Assembly (NCBI GenBank): GCA_902806575.1
Contig: CADCXD010000007.1
Span: 1,674,001 to 1,738,000 of the forward strand
Origin: Jackrogersella multiformis
Taxonomy: Eukaryota; Ascomycota; Sordariomycetes; Xylariales; Hypoxylaceae
Length of the DNA stretch: 64,000 bases
Direction of reading: 5' to 3'
Shown: piece after piece, positions 1 to 11,783 of the stretch
How positions within the stretch are numbered: the stretch's first letter is position 1
Layout: every line of letters begins with the position of its first letter
Program-made: the position numbers and the translations under genes
The notes under the pieces: generated by a model
The model's database searches: none
What the model was told of the DNA's origin: nothing
What the model saw: only the letters and a program-made list of their open reading frames with translations

Positions 1-3000
1 AATAAAATACGTTAAACCGCGGTAATTAAAAAATTAATTAAAAATAAAACGAAAGTTATAAAAAAACCTTACTTAAAATTAATTTTAAAATAAAAATTTA
101 TTATTAATATAATATTAATATATAATAAAAAAAATATTAAATATAAATATTATTAAATTTAAAAAGCTTAATTTTAATAATTTTTTTTTAAATAAAAAAA
201 TAAAAATTATTAATTATTAAAAAATAATATATATAATTAATATTAACCTTTAACTTAACTTAAATCCTTTTTATAAAACGTTATTAAAAAAACCATTTCT
301 TTAAAATTAAAATTAAATTAAACGTTTTAAATAATAAATAAAAATTTATAAACTCGTAAACTTTTTTTTAAATTTTAAAAAAATTAAATTTAATTCTTTT
401 TATTATTAAAAACATTATATTAATTTAACTTTATATAACTTAAAAAAGTTAATTAATATAACGATAATAAAAAATATTAAAGTAAACGAAATATTAAAAA
501 ACGTTTTTAAGGAATTTTATAAATTTATATATATTATAACGAAAAAAATAAAATAACGTTTCTTAAATTATTAATTATAAAATTACGTTATCGATTTTTT
601 TTAAAAAAAACACTTTTTTAAAAACCTTTTTACGTTATAAATAAAAAGGAATTCGATACGTTAAAATTATAATTAAACGAGATATTTAATAATAAACGTA
701 TTTAAAAATTAATTTTATTTTATATAATACTTATAATATTTATAAATAAATTAAATTTTTAAAACTTTTTTTAATTTATAATAAATTATAAAAGCTTAAA
801 TAATAATATTATTTTTATTTAATACTTTATACTTTTAATATTAAAATTTAAAAAAACGAATAAAAAACAATTTTTTAATATAAATACGATTTTTTTAAAT
901 ATTTAATTATACCTTTTAAATGATTTATACTTTTATAACTTTTTAATTTATAATAAATAACATTTTTCGAGATTTTATCGATTTAAAAATTTTAATATAT
1001 TTAAATAACTTTTTTATTTATGCGAATATTATAAAAAAACACGATAAAATCGTTAAAAAAATCTTAAAACTTTTTATAAAATATTACTTTATAATTAACT
1101 TATAAAAATATTTTTAAAAAGTTTAAAAAATAAACTTCTTTAATTATATTAATAATTAAAAAACGTTTAAATTATTAAAAAAATCTTAATAATTTATCGG
1201 TTTTATAAATTTTTATTAACGATTTATAAAAAAGTTCTCGGAAATAATAAAGCCGATTATTAACGTAAATAAAGGAAATAAAAAAATTTAAAAATAAATC
1301 GAGGAAATAAAAAAAAAATTTAAAAAATTTAAATTTCGTTTTATTTAAACCTTTATTATAATTTATTTTAACCTTTTAAAATAAACTTATATCGAAATTA
1401 ATACTTTAAATTATATTATTAATGTTTTTTTTAAAAAAATAAATAAAGTAAATTGAAACTTATAATTTATTATTCTCGTAAATTTATATCGGTAAAAATA
1501 AATTATAAAATTTACGATAAAAAATTATTAATTATAATAGATTTTTTCGAAAAATAATATTAATATTTTAAAAAAGTTAAATATTAAATTAAAATTTATT
1601 TAAATTATTAAAACTTAACTTATTTTATAATAATTAAAATTTTAAATCGATATTAAATTCGATAAATATAAAAACTTTTATTATATTAATTTAAAAAAGG
1701 AGAAATTAAAGATTAATTTATAAAGTTAATTTTATAAAATAAATTTTTTTATACTTTTAAAAAACTTTATTTACCTTTTTAATAATTATTTTTATTATAT
1801 TAAAAAGATTTTATAATTTTATTAAACGATTAAAAAAATAATTATTAATAACTTAAAATACGTTACTTTATAAAATAACTTTTTATATTAAAAAAAAATA
1901 TTTTAAATATTTACGAAATTTTAAAAAAAAGTTATTTTTATTAAATATAATATTTTTATTATTAAATATATAAAGATAAATAAGATTTTAAAATTAATTA
2001 CCCGAAACTTTTAATAATTAAATATTAAAAATATTATCCGTAATTACGTACGAAATTATTTAAAATATTAATAAAATAAAATCCTTTATTACGTTTTATA
2101 TAAATATTTTTAATCGATAAAATTTTATTATAAATTTTAATTAATAATAATAATAAATTTTATTATTAACTTTTTTTTATCGAATAATTATAACTTTATT
2201 TAAATAATAATAAATTTATTTTTTAAAATAACGTATTTTATTTTTTAAAGTAAGAGAAAAAAAGTTTAATAATTTAATTAAAATTTTCGTTAAATAATAT
2301 TAAAGATTATACGATATATTTTTAAATATTATTTTTAATAAAGATTTTAAGTTTATGTTTTATATTTAAAAGGATTTTTTAAAATTAATAAATATTAAAT
2401 TTTATTTATAAATAAATAAATAAATAAAACGCTTTAATTAAATTTTAAAGGTTTATTTTAAAACTTTCGTTAATTATAAAATAAATAATTAAAAGAATTT
2501 ACTTATAATTATAAAATTTATTTATAATAATATTATTTTTTTATTAATATATTTTTTTTATTAATTATAATTATTATTCGGTAATTTATAATTTTTTTAT
2601 AAATATTTTACGTAATTTTAAAAATAAGTTATATATATATTAAATAACGTAAATATATTAAAATATATAAAAATATTTAAAACGAAGCCGTTAATAAATA
2701 AAAAAATAAGTTAATAAATAACGAAAAAATATATTAATTTTCGAAATAAATTAACTTATAATATTAAACGTAAAAAATATTAAAATTAAACGTTTTATTA
2801 AGAAATTAAATAAAAAGCTTTTAAGTTTTTTTAAAATTTAATAAGTAATTTTTTTTACCGTAATAAAACTTACTTTTTTAAAAAAATAAAAAATATATAA
2901 CTCGTTTTATATTTTATTTATCGAATTTTATCGCGTTAATAATTAAAAACTTTTTAACTTTAATTAAGTTTTATATATAATAACTTTAATAAAATTTAAA

Positions 3001-3395
3001 AATTATTAAGTAAAATAAGTAATAAACTTTATTAAAAATTAAAGTAAAATAAAATATTTTATAAAATAAAAAAATTAATCGATTAAAAATATTAAATTTA
3101 AAAACTTTATAAATATATATTTAATAAAAAAATAAAAATAATAATTAAATTATTTTATAAATAACGTGTTAATAAATTTTATAATTTTATAATTATATAA
3201 TATATTTAAAAAGAAATATAAAAAAAAGAAAATTAATATTATACGAATAAATTTTATAAAATAAAATATAATTAATATATATATATAAATTAATAAATAT
3301 AAAATATATTAAAACTTATAAAATAAAATTATTAAATAAAGTTAATTAAAAAATTTAATTAATATATATAAAACTAAACTAATAAAATTAAAAAG
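1..3395 (+). mobile_element. RIP-mutated Ty3/Gypsy-type LTR retroelement relic, 5' end outside the window
   Basis: The stretch is almost pure A/T up to a sharp edge near 3395. Remaining C is nearly always in CpG, CpT or CpC; CpA and its complement TpG are almost absent. That is the signature of RIP, which turns CpA into TpA on either strand. Despite this the pol domains are readable on the plus strand in the usual order: reverse transcriptase, RNase H, integrase. The gag end lies left of the window. The last 400 bases (about 2960-3395) should hold the 3' end and perhaps an LTR, but I could not define one. Gypsy identity comes from domain order and motifs; the exact clade is not settled. Confidence 0.88.
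482..2950 (+). pseudogene. Gypsy pol remnant (RT, RNase H, integrase), inactivated by RIP and frameshifts
   Basis: The frame of positions 2 mod 3 from about 482 gives RT-like sequence. The catalytic Y-x-D-D box reads Y-L-N-N at 998-1009, so both aspartates (GAY) became AAY. The RT/RNase H connection follows at 1181-1276, including FIGFINFY and RFIKKFSE. The RNase H start (I-E-I-N, for IETDAS-like) is at 1391. After an indel near the T/A runs at 1425-1440, RNase H continues in frame 1 mod 3 with YSRKF near 1471 and a DKKLL block. The integrase N-terminal region is back in frame 2 mod 3 from 1982 (LITRNF). The conserved HPQTDGQ block lies in frame 0 mod 3 at 2403-2423, read Y-L-*-I-N-K-*, followed by a KFIYNN block (for EFAYNN). 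Most stops fall on expected Gln or Trp codons, as RIP predicts. At least three frameshifts add to the damage. Confidence 0.85.
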
Positions 3396-3558
3396 ACGTT
3401 AACAGCGCTTAAGAAAATATTTAAATTATATACATATAAATCATTACGCCTTCCTTTGTAAAAAGAAAAAGAAGGTAAAGACCTTAAGACTATAAAGAAT
3501 TATTACTCGAATTTAAACTATAGTTCTAAGTCCTATTGCCCTTGTCACAACCACTTAC

Positions 3559-4842
3559 ACCCATTAACTGGCTCATCGACTGCGCTCTGAAGGGCGCACC
3601 TATTAGCAATCTCAAAAAATTATGTTGCTAAGGTACTGCAGTTGGCAGCATAGCAGTCATTAGGCGTCCATGGCTCGCTGAAGAGCATCGTCTTTCCAGC
3701 CAAACACGTAGTCGCCGTGCTGACTATGGCCAGTTCTATTCGAAGTAAGATATGAATACTTAGGTACCTAGGCAAACCCTTCGTGAATGTGAAGAACTTA
3801 CGGGTCCCCAGTACTTAAGATAAGGGGCTGAGAGCCATCTTCTGGCCAATCTTCCGGATTGTTGAACTCTCGTGTATCCTAAACAACTTCGAGCATCACT
3901 TGGGGAATCTAAACTGGATGCGTAGACGGACACGTATACGCACTGCCTGTGGAAAAGGCGACATGGTCTTTGTAGTTAGGGGTGTCTAGGTTTTCACCAT
4001 CCCAACCACTAGTGACTCTGAGTTAGGCAAATAATATCTCAATCGGCAGGTATATTTATGTGCTAACTCACGTCGGAAAATGAATATTGGATCAAATGCC
4101 TCCAGGGCAAGGTGTTGAAGGGAATCCTGGGGTATCAAGCTTCGGGTCTGCACAAGGAGCCTGGTTGTCGCCTTCAAAATTCGGACCAGTGAAGCGGTAG
4201 TAATTCTTTGGTGACTGTCCTTCTTCGCTTCGTAATTTTGCGTCTCCAACGAGCATATGGAAGCCCGGTTTGAATGCAGTGACATTGCTGCGAAGGTCCT
4301 GAGGGAAGTAATATACGGTCACACCGCCTTCCGACCCTTTTAGGAAACGATTCGGCATTTGCGAAACACGTTTATATGTTCCATTTCGAGCGCGAAATAA
4401 TAGATTAGCAGTCCAGTAGTTCGACAGGTCCTCGCTGAAGTTACAGGTAGTACAGTCAGCGAGTTTAGAATCGTCAGTACGGTCGATGGTAGCTTTAAAC
4501 GCGTTCTACAATCATCATTGAGTTGAGGAGCTGAAGAAAGCATTTGGAGTGCCAAGATACATACTCCCCCAACGATCTAAGAATTCGTAAGTATTACTTT
4601 TATTATTGGTCTAGAGTTCTTTAGACAACGTACCTGAAGATGTGCGCTTGGGTTTGCTCCCGGCTCAACAAGTCTAATATAGCAATCACACTCAGATTTG
4701 CCAAGATAGGTACCTGTTAAAGGGGTCATCCTTACGGGTCTAAACGCTCAATCACAATTTGTGAACACCCAAAGCGCAAAACGCCCGCGCCAAATACGTA
4801 GGGCTGTATGAGTGATAAGTTAATAACCAATGCCCAATGCAT
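3559..4842 (-). pseudogene. DUF1996-family secreted protein, pseudogene
   Basis: The reading starts at ATG 4842-4840 with a hydrophobic N-terminus and follows the intact paralogue at 33902-35277 almost throughout: CSQIVIERLD, CTTCNFSEDLSNYW, VTAFKPGF, CPGGI, WDGENLDTP, WPEDGSQP, HGDYVFGWK. Introns at about 4733-4672 and 4507-4650 and near 4055-3990 are plausible. The introns after the HLHQ-type, FPT and final NG segments sit where the paralogue has them. The gene is broken by TGA at 4094-4092 (Arg position), TAG at 3911-3909 (Lys), TAG at 3881-3879 (Trp), a frameshift near 3660 and TAA at 3622-3620. The last exon is missing, about 160 bases from the RIP-mutated element. Three of the four stops are C-to-T type transitions. 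DUF1996 proteins are secreted and of unknown function. Confidence 0.85.
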
Positions 4843-6533
4843 TTTAAGAAATAGCATCACTCATTAATATATCTCTAAATAACCCGACCTATATTAAGAG
4901 CCGTAGTCGATCAGTCTCCCACATAATGCCCACCTCTGGTTGAACTGCCGAGATTTCACAAATCCTCTGCGGCAAATAGGTTTGGGTTATGAGAGAAAAG
5001 AGTTAAGAAGAATTTGTTTCTGTGAGCCAAATGCAATGGGCATATATGTTAAGGTACGTTATAGTTGGCGTCTAGGCGACAGATAGCTCGTGGCCTATTG
5101 GCATCGAATGTCTGACCTCCCGACATAGTTCTGATTAGTAGAAATATGCAGACCAGGGAATAGTTTTCTTCGATAATAGTAAGCTATATCTTGCTCAGTC
5201 AGCTTCATAATAACTGATATACACGGAGACTTATTTGAATATTGTTGTATATTGACTAGGTACTCTGCTGTAGTAATGACGACCACATTCTCTGTCGAAT
5301 GACAAATATGTAGGTTAGCTACGAAAGGAATTTATACATTAGGTAGGCAGGTATTTTAAAAATGTAATAATATTTTCTTGCTTGATGGCACGAAGTAGTC
5401 ATTCTAGTAATAGTGCTAGAGAAATGAGGCCTATACCAATATAAACTCGTCAAGGGGATTCTAGCCTAACATCGGAATAGCTTCAAAGTCAGATTGTTCA
5501 GATGTGTCGAGACAGATATTCTCAAATTTCGGATGATCAGCAATTAGGTAAAACTCATAAATTCAAGTGCCATTTTGATTCCTCGAAAGCATGCGCAAGT
5601 TCTTTGAAGTAATTATAGCAAACAACAAGTGTTATAATGTAAATTAAACATTTGATCATGGATAGAGAAACATCCCCTTGCAGATTCATATTAATAAGTC
5701 ATGTATGCGGATACTTGACGACAGAGCTGACTCCTTAAGGAGATCCTGACTCTTAATAACAACATCTGGTTTTCTCTTACATAGCTCCCGACACGGTGGC
5801 TCATAGCCCTTGTGACACATGATTGTTAGAAGTAAATAGACATTCAGAGCCTACGAAACTACCTCGGAGCACAACAACCAGTCCAAAAGCAAACGTATAA
5901 TATCAATGAAACTACCTACCTATGATGGACTAGAAGAGGACGCGGTTTCATAAAGTAACAATCTACGTTCGCGGTTCGCTGTCTCGTGGGCCCTGAAATT
6001 ACCATATTATCTTGTAATAGGTAGGATAACGATAACAGTTTCTCGTAATCCTAACATCAAACGAGTGTTAGCTATTCAGAAATACACATCAAATAAACAT
6101 CCCAATGTTATGCAGGTTTCTGGGAGAATGCGAAGGGAAAAGGCCTCTTAAGTATTATGATCATCGATCGCACATCTTATCTTGATGCCATATTAGTAAC
6201 GGCTGAATCTGACGTACGAATACCTAGCTGAGCTGACTCAGGGGATAAGATGATGGAGTTTGAGACATATGGTGCGACTGTTTATTAAGGACGCATTGGA
6301 CAGTGTGCGAGGCGTCATGGTAACTAGTCATCCCTTCTTAGCCTATTCCGTGTTGTCACTTTAGGCGACGATCATTGGGAACCAACTGCACCGCTGGACT
6401 ATTCTGAGTCTCGGTTAATTATCCATGTTGCGATCGGTCGACTAATAGGGCAGGAAGTAAAATGATTATAAAAGCTAGAGCTCGCTGATTTTTTATCAGA
6501 AATGGTGTTCTGTCATTGTCAACATATCTTGCT
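4843..6533. other. intergenic, no gene recognised
   Basis: About 1.7 kb of moderately AT-rich sequence with only short frames in all six readings. I see no splice-linked coding segments, RNA gene or repeat unit here apart from isolated AGGTA-type motifs. Confidence 0.6.
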
Positions 6534-7249
6534 ATGCATTTCTCTTCTTTAGTCCTGTTTGCCTTCTCCTCCGGCGCCATGGCGGCGGGTATCCGCTTCC
6601 GTGTACCGGAGCCAGCCCGAGTCCGCGACGAGCCAACACCGACAGGATGTACTTCTTCGGCACTTGCTACCACCACCACCATTAATAGGGGAAACGAAGG
6701 AATATGGCATGTCAGAGGAAACATATCAGACCTGCACGAGCTTTACAACTTCAAGCAGACCGACTGGTTGGACAATAACAAAACTGAAGTACTTGATACC
6801 TGCGGCAGCATCTGCCTAAAGGGGAACGATACTGCAAACCCAGGAACTTGGCTGCCGAGCGGGAAATACTTCCAAGGCTCATTTGTCAATACACCGGGCG
6901 GAAACCCTCCGGACCATATTGTATGGCAGTGTGCATGCTATGATCGAGCAGTGACAAGCAACGACCTCGTCCCCGGAGGAGGCGTTTGGAATAATGCAAA
7001 TCCAGGTAGCGGAACTAGTAAGTTAGATATTTAAGCCTTCAATTCTCTCTCATATTCCTGATATCGTCGTACATATATACATACCTAGGTATTCGCTAAT
7101 CTCGAGTGTCCAGTAATCAACCGAGAGTGTTGAATGAGTACTGCGAACGAGACTCGTTTGAGCGGTTGGAACTCGCACCCAACAACCTCAGGCCGCCACG
7201 GCACATGTGTATTTGCAGGAAAACCACTCAAATTGTCATCAACTTCTAG
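6534..7249 (+). CDS. small secreted cysteine-rich protein, function unknown
   Basis: Two exons fit: 6534-7017 and 7107-7249, with an 89-nt intron (GTAAGT donor at 7018, CTCGAG acceptor), giving 208 aa. The frame is open upstream to a TTG, but the first ATG is at 6534 and is followed at once by a signal peptide (MHFSSLVLFAFSSGAMAAG). The mature part has eight cysteines arranged as one single, a CxxxC, a CxC, a single and a final CxC, plus three N-glycosylation sequons (NIS, NKT, NDT). Without splicing the frame ends at 7034 and loses three of the cysteines, so the spliced form is preferred. I do not recognise the family. Size, secretion and paired cysteines suit an extracellular protein, possibly an effector-like one; that is inference only. 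Confidence 0.68.
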
Positions 7250-8042
7250 GTTATGTAGGTATATATGCTGGATGAGTCAAATGGTAAAATAAATCATGGA
7301 TGAAATCCAAACAAAATGGATTAGGTATCTGGTCAGGCTTGAGTAGAGTCATAAACATTGCATGGGAAACTAAAATTTCAGGGGCTTCCTTTTCCTTATC
7401 TCCCGTTTAGAAAGCTTTGATCTTGTTATATCATAGGTAGGTATTCTGCTGTTACTCTGCAATGTGACGGTACATTGGCTGATTTAGTGGATATCCCCTA
7501 AATTAAAATATGACCACCCAATCACGCATAGCTGTCACTTTCAATACTCGATGATGTCTATGGAAACACGAAATGCCCAAAGGTTATCTCAACCAAGAAG
7601 CGCAACTTCGATGGCATACGTGTTCCTATCGGCGTCCTCCCTTAGAACCAACGTAACATAGGTATCACTTAGAGATGGCTACTAACAGCAAAGGAAAAAA
7701 CGTACGAAGGGCATGTCACAGGGTTTCGAGGATTCATGGTCATAAATTGCGGCACAGATACCTGTCTTCTGAGGCACTGCCCATATGGCTGCCTCCCATT
7801 ACAAACGGGCTACTTACCTAGGTACCTAGGCAGATACCTAAGGTTACCTGGTCCCTAAATATATAAGGAATCCCCTTCTTAAGAGCAGATATCACACGCA
7901 TGTTCCTAAATATCAAACTTATTTACAAACTTTTAGTTTTAGGATCTAACCCAGCTAGGGCTATCATACATCTTTTACAGTCTCATTATTACCGCCGTTT
8001 CTAATCGACATTTAAGCCCTCCCCATCAAGTTCAGCGGTAAC
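7250..8042. other. intergenic and promoter region upstream of the dynamin-like gene
   Basis: No convincing frame. It contains two adjoining CCTAGG palindromes near 7818-7830 and a TATA-like element near 7862. Confidence 0.6.
7862..7869 (+). promoter_or_regulatory. candidate TATA element of the dynamin-like gene
   Basis: TATAAGGA lies about 175 bases upstream of the ATG at 8043, in the expected orientation and at a usual distance for a fungal promoter. Transcription start is not known. Confidence 0.35.
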
Positions 8043-10367
8043 ATGGTGCTTAATTTCAGCGCAGAGACTCTTAACGGACTCTGCTCCAAGGATCAACTTG
8101 AAGTCCTCGATGCTATCGACCATTTGCGTCTCCAAGGGATTGATCACTACATCTCTCTACCCCAAATAATTGTATGTGGTGACCAATCATCAGGAAAGAG
8201 TTCGGTACTCGAGGCCATCTCGGGAGTCCCTTTCCCAGTCAAGAGCAACCTCTGCACATGCTTCCCCACAGAGCTGGTTCTTCGACGATCAGCCGAGACT
8301 GGAGTAACAGTTTCTATCATTCCCGACAATACTTCCAAGACTTCAACCCAAGATGATCTTCACAAGTTCCACGAAGAACTTGAAGGCTTTGAGGGATTTC
8401 CGGATCTAGTTGAGAAGGCTAAGGTATCCATGGGGATTTCAACGTCAGGTAAAGCGTTTTCGAAAGACCGCCTCCGTGTCGAGATTACTGGTCCTGATCG
8501 CCCCCATCTCACTATCATCGATATGCCAGGCCTTATTCATTCAGAAACGATGTCCCAGAGCAAAGCGGATGTAAAGTTAGTGCAGAAAGTCGTGAAGGGT
8601 TATATGAAACAAACTAGAAGTATTATTCTAGCTGTTGTCTCTGCCAAGAACGACTTTGCGAACCAGGTGGTGCTCAACTTCGCTCGGGAAGTGGACAAGA
8701 GAGGCAGTCGTACCATGGGCGTAATCACAAAGCCAGATACCTTGGTCCAAGGCTCTGGCAGTGAATCACACTACATTTCCCTGGCCAGGAACAAGCAGGT
8801 CAAATTTGATCTTGGTTGGCATGTCCTCAAGAATCTTGACTCGGAAACACAGAAAGGGTCGTCACTTCTGGGTCATCGAAATGCCGAGGAGGCCCTTTTC
8901 TTTTCAAAGGGTGTTTGGAACGAACTCCCCTCGTCGATGCTCGGGATCAACGAGTTACGGAAGAAGCTCAGCCACGTGTTGCTCCGACAGATTGCCCTTG
9001 AGTTGCCAAGCCTGATCCGTGAGATTAATCTAAAGCTTGATGACTCGCGCGAAGATCTCGAGAAGCTCGGAGAGCCACGGCGTACGCTGGACGAGCAGCG
9101 GCTTCGACTCTTACAGATTAGCGAAGAGTTCCAATCGGTTGTAGAACGTTCCATCAGTGGTACATACAATGGTGCCTTCTTCGAAGATGCCGAAACGCCT
9201 CAAGGATACCAAGAACGTATCCGTGCGGTAATACAAGCTATGAATAAGGAATTTGCGGATGAGCTTGTGAAACGCGGTCACCGACGAGAGATCTCTAGCG
9301 AGAACCAAGTCGGTTCTAAGAAACCAGAGCTTGTTACCAGAGACAAGTTTCTAAGCCACGTCCAGAACATGATGCAAAGGACTCGTGGACGGGAGCTGCC
9401 TGGGATCTTTAGTCCTATGGTTGTTGCCGACCTGTTCCAGCAGCAATCATCTCCATGGGAACGAATTGTACAAGATCACATCAAGAAGGCTTGGGAGGCG
9501 GTTGGAGAGTTTCTTGAACTGGTTGCTACCTATGTTGCGGATGCAGCGATTTGCGACACTCTCATCGAGAAAATAATTCAGCCAGCTCTCGAGAGATTAC
9601 TCCTGAATGCGCAAGCCAAGACCACCAAGCTACTTGATTCACACCGACGTGTTCATCCAATTACCTACAATCAGGAATTCGCGGAGACCATTCACTGTCA
9701 CTGTAGCCATTCAAAAGATGAAATTTCAGAAATCGTTCGCAACTTTTTCGGTTTATCATCCATTACCAACGGGTCGCAATATACAAATAACCAGTACTAC
9801 AATTTCAGTCATCTTGTTAATAATCTCGCTAGAGGTACAGAGCCGAAAATCGAACATTCAGCTGCTTCCGAAGCTCTGGAACGCATGCTTGCATATTACA
9901 ATGTTCGTGTCACTTGTTGAACCCCCAAACTTGGTCGTGTGCGGCTAACTAGATTGTTATTCTAGATTGCCTTGAAGCGTCTCATCGACAGTATCGCTAC
10001 CGAGGTCATTGAACAAAAGATCCTCATGCCCCTCTCTGGTATCCTCTCCCCTGTGGCTGTCTTCAAGATGTCACCAGACTTAGTGGAGCTCATCGCTGGC
10101 GAGTCTCTGGAAAGCCGGACAAAGCGAGAGGATCTAACGAAGAAGATCGATGTCCTACAAAGAGGATTGCATACTTGTGAACGTTTTGTTGACTCAAAGC
10201 TGAGAGGTAGGATCTTAACCCCTTTTTATAGATAGACCCAGGACTAATGATAACCCTTTTGTGTAGATGACCGACCTCTCCACCTAGAGAGGGACGAAGC
10301 CAAGGCGGACCTAGATGACGACGACGAGGTTCCAACCATGAACGGCTACGAAACGCACGATGAGTAG
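8043..10367 (+). CDS. dynamin-like large GTPase
   Basis: Exons 8043-9902, 9966-10206 and 10267-10367 join in frame to 733 aa; introns are 63 and 60 nt. The GTPase domain opens with the P-loop GDQSSGKSS (residues 46-54), then the switch I threonine in CTCFPTEL (71-78), the G3 motif DMPG (160-163) and the G4 motif TKPD (229-232). This is the dynamin order with all nucleotide-binding motifs intact. The middle and stalk region follows. The C-terminal part, supplied by exons 1 and 2 around the first intron (MLAYYNIALKRLIDSIATEV), matches a GTPase effector domain. There is no PH domain, and the tail is acidic (DLDDDDE). Such proteins resemble fungal Mx/Vps1-like dynamins that remodel membranes through GTP-driven assembly; the membrane it acts on cannot be told from sequence. 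Confidence 0.92.
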
Positions 10368-11021
10368 AGGGAAGGAATTTGAGCAATCTTTGGATAGAGA
10401 TATACGGATTCGTACTAGAGCTTTGGTCTACTTTGATTTTCCGGCTGGAAAAGATGCGCCTACAGATACCCTAATGGGGATGCGAGTAAACTGTTAATCT
10501 CGGTTTAGGTTAGAAAGATGACGAATCAACAGGACTTTCGACTCTGATTGAAGGCTTCCTAAGTGACCCATCATTTTCTAGAAGTTCACCAGTATCTCGC
10601 ACCCGTCCGAGTCAATATCGAATACAATTATTAACAAGCAGCTACCTGCTAAACGATTACATGTCTGTATGTACCTATGCTATCTCCGTCTGTTTTGGTA
10701 AACCGGCAACGCAACCCTAAGCCATGCAAACCCCTTCGCTCTAGTGGTATTGCCAGTCTAGTCTCATCTCGTGATCTGGAAATCAGTCTTAGTTCAAGTC
10801 GGCTCGTCTGTTCCTCTTGAGATGCTCCCATTTTTTAAATGCCGTGCTCAACCCTACGCGTATGATGCGTCGAATGACTGAATGAAATATGCTTGGATGC
10901 GAAGCGGTGAGGTTCAAAAATTCAAAAAAAGCAAAGTGGGTATAACAACGCCTCGACCATGCGGATGCAATAACGTGATCCTCCAATTCGTCTGTCGTCG
11001 CGTGAATTCATTCGTCGTAAA
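10368..11021. other. intergenic between convergent genes
   Basis: Holds the 3' ends of two convergent genes. No frame or RNA gene recognised. Confidence 0.6.
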
Positions 11022-11783
11022 TTATCGGCCAAGAAGCCAGCCCATTTTCTTGCCTCCATTTCCACTTTTCTCTCCAGCCTCATCGCAGTCGAGCTCCAGT
11101 CGATACCGTCTGACACTACCAGAGTCATCGTCAAATCCAACTCGTCGATTCGCTTTCGGCACAAAGCAGTCCGGGACTACATGCTTCATGAACCAGCCCT
11201 TAACACCCCGACTCGCAGCATCGATGGCCGCGTATTCCAGTCGCCGGGAGTGATCACTTGTCCAGTAGTGAGTGGTTTGCGGGGGAGGAGGATATGACGG
11301 CTCGGCATCGCGGGTATCCTCACCCTCCCCAAGACTTCCGGATAGCGACTCTGGTGGCGGAAAATAGTAGTACGTATGTGGCTGCTGCTGTGAGTAGGTC
11401 GACTGCAAAGGTTGCGCACCCAGACGTTTTATATGTGGGTTTGGAGTTGACCTTGTGGCACGACGGATGGATGGCCGTGGTCGCGATCGAGTTTGGGAGG
11501 AGCCAGCGGACATGGTGGAATCGCGACGCTGAGAAGACTGGGACGCAATGGACCTTGTCCTAGGATGTATGGACTCGTAGCCTGAATCATGGCGGATTAT
11601 AGGCTTGGGCTCGAATTTGTCCTCTTTGCGCGAAGGCATCTGCTTCTCAACGGCTGCAGACGATACCGGGGGTTCATACAGCTCGATGTCGTGGAAGCTA
11701 TGGTATGTAGTATCAGACGCGGCAACACTAATGACTGATCGAGACCGTTGAAGGTTCGAAGGTAGTGGAGAAAGCCGCGACAT
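11022..11783 (-). CDS. conserved fungal protein of unknown function
   Basis: A single-exon frame of 253 aa from the first ATG (11783-11781); the open frame extends four codons further to a GTG. The N-terminal two thirds are low-complexity, rich in Ser, Arg, Pro and Gln, with a RHDSGYES segment. The C-terminal 80 residues look folded and conserved: HYWTSDHSRRLEYAAIDAAS, then GVKGWFMKHVVPDCFVP and RRVGFDDDSGSVRRYRLEL. I know this C-terminal pattern from unnamed filamentous-fungal proteins but not its function. There is no signal peptide or membrane segment. An intrinsically disordered regulatory tail attached to a small conserved module is the best description. Confidence 0.75.
   Translation of the reverse strand: MSRLSPLPSNLQRSRSVISVAASDTTYHSFHDIELYEPPVSSAAVEKQMPSRKEDKFEPKPIIRHDSGYESIHPRTRSIASQSSQRRDSTMSAGSSQTRSRPRPSIRRATRSTPNPHIKRLGAQPLQSTYSQQQPHTYYYFPPPESLSGSLGEGEDTRDAEPSYPPPPQTTHYWTSDHSRRLEYAAIDAASRGVKGWFMKHVVPDCFVPKANRRVGFDDDSGSVRRYRLELDCDEAGEKSGNGGKKMGWLLGR

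Noticed and set aside
1..3395. Centromere or mitochondrial DNA as the cause of the AT-rich block
   Set aside because: Retroelement domains in order and CpA-specific loss explain it better; no mitochondrial gene is present.
9100..9948. Frames of 60-110 codons within the dynamin gene
   Set aside because: Out-of-frame shadows of the 620-codon first exon.
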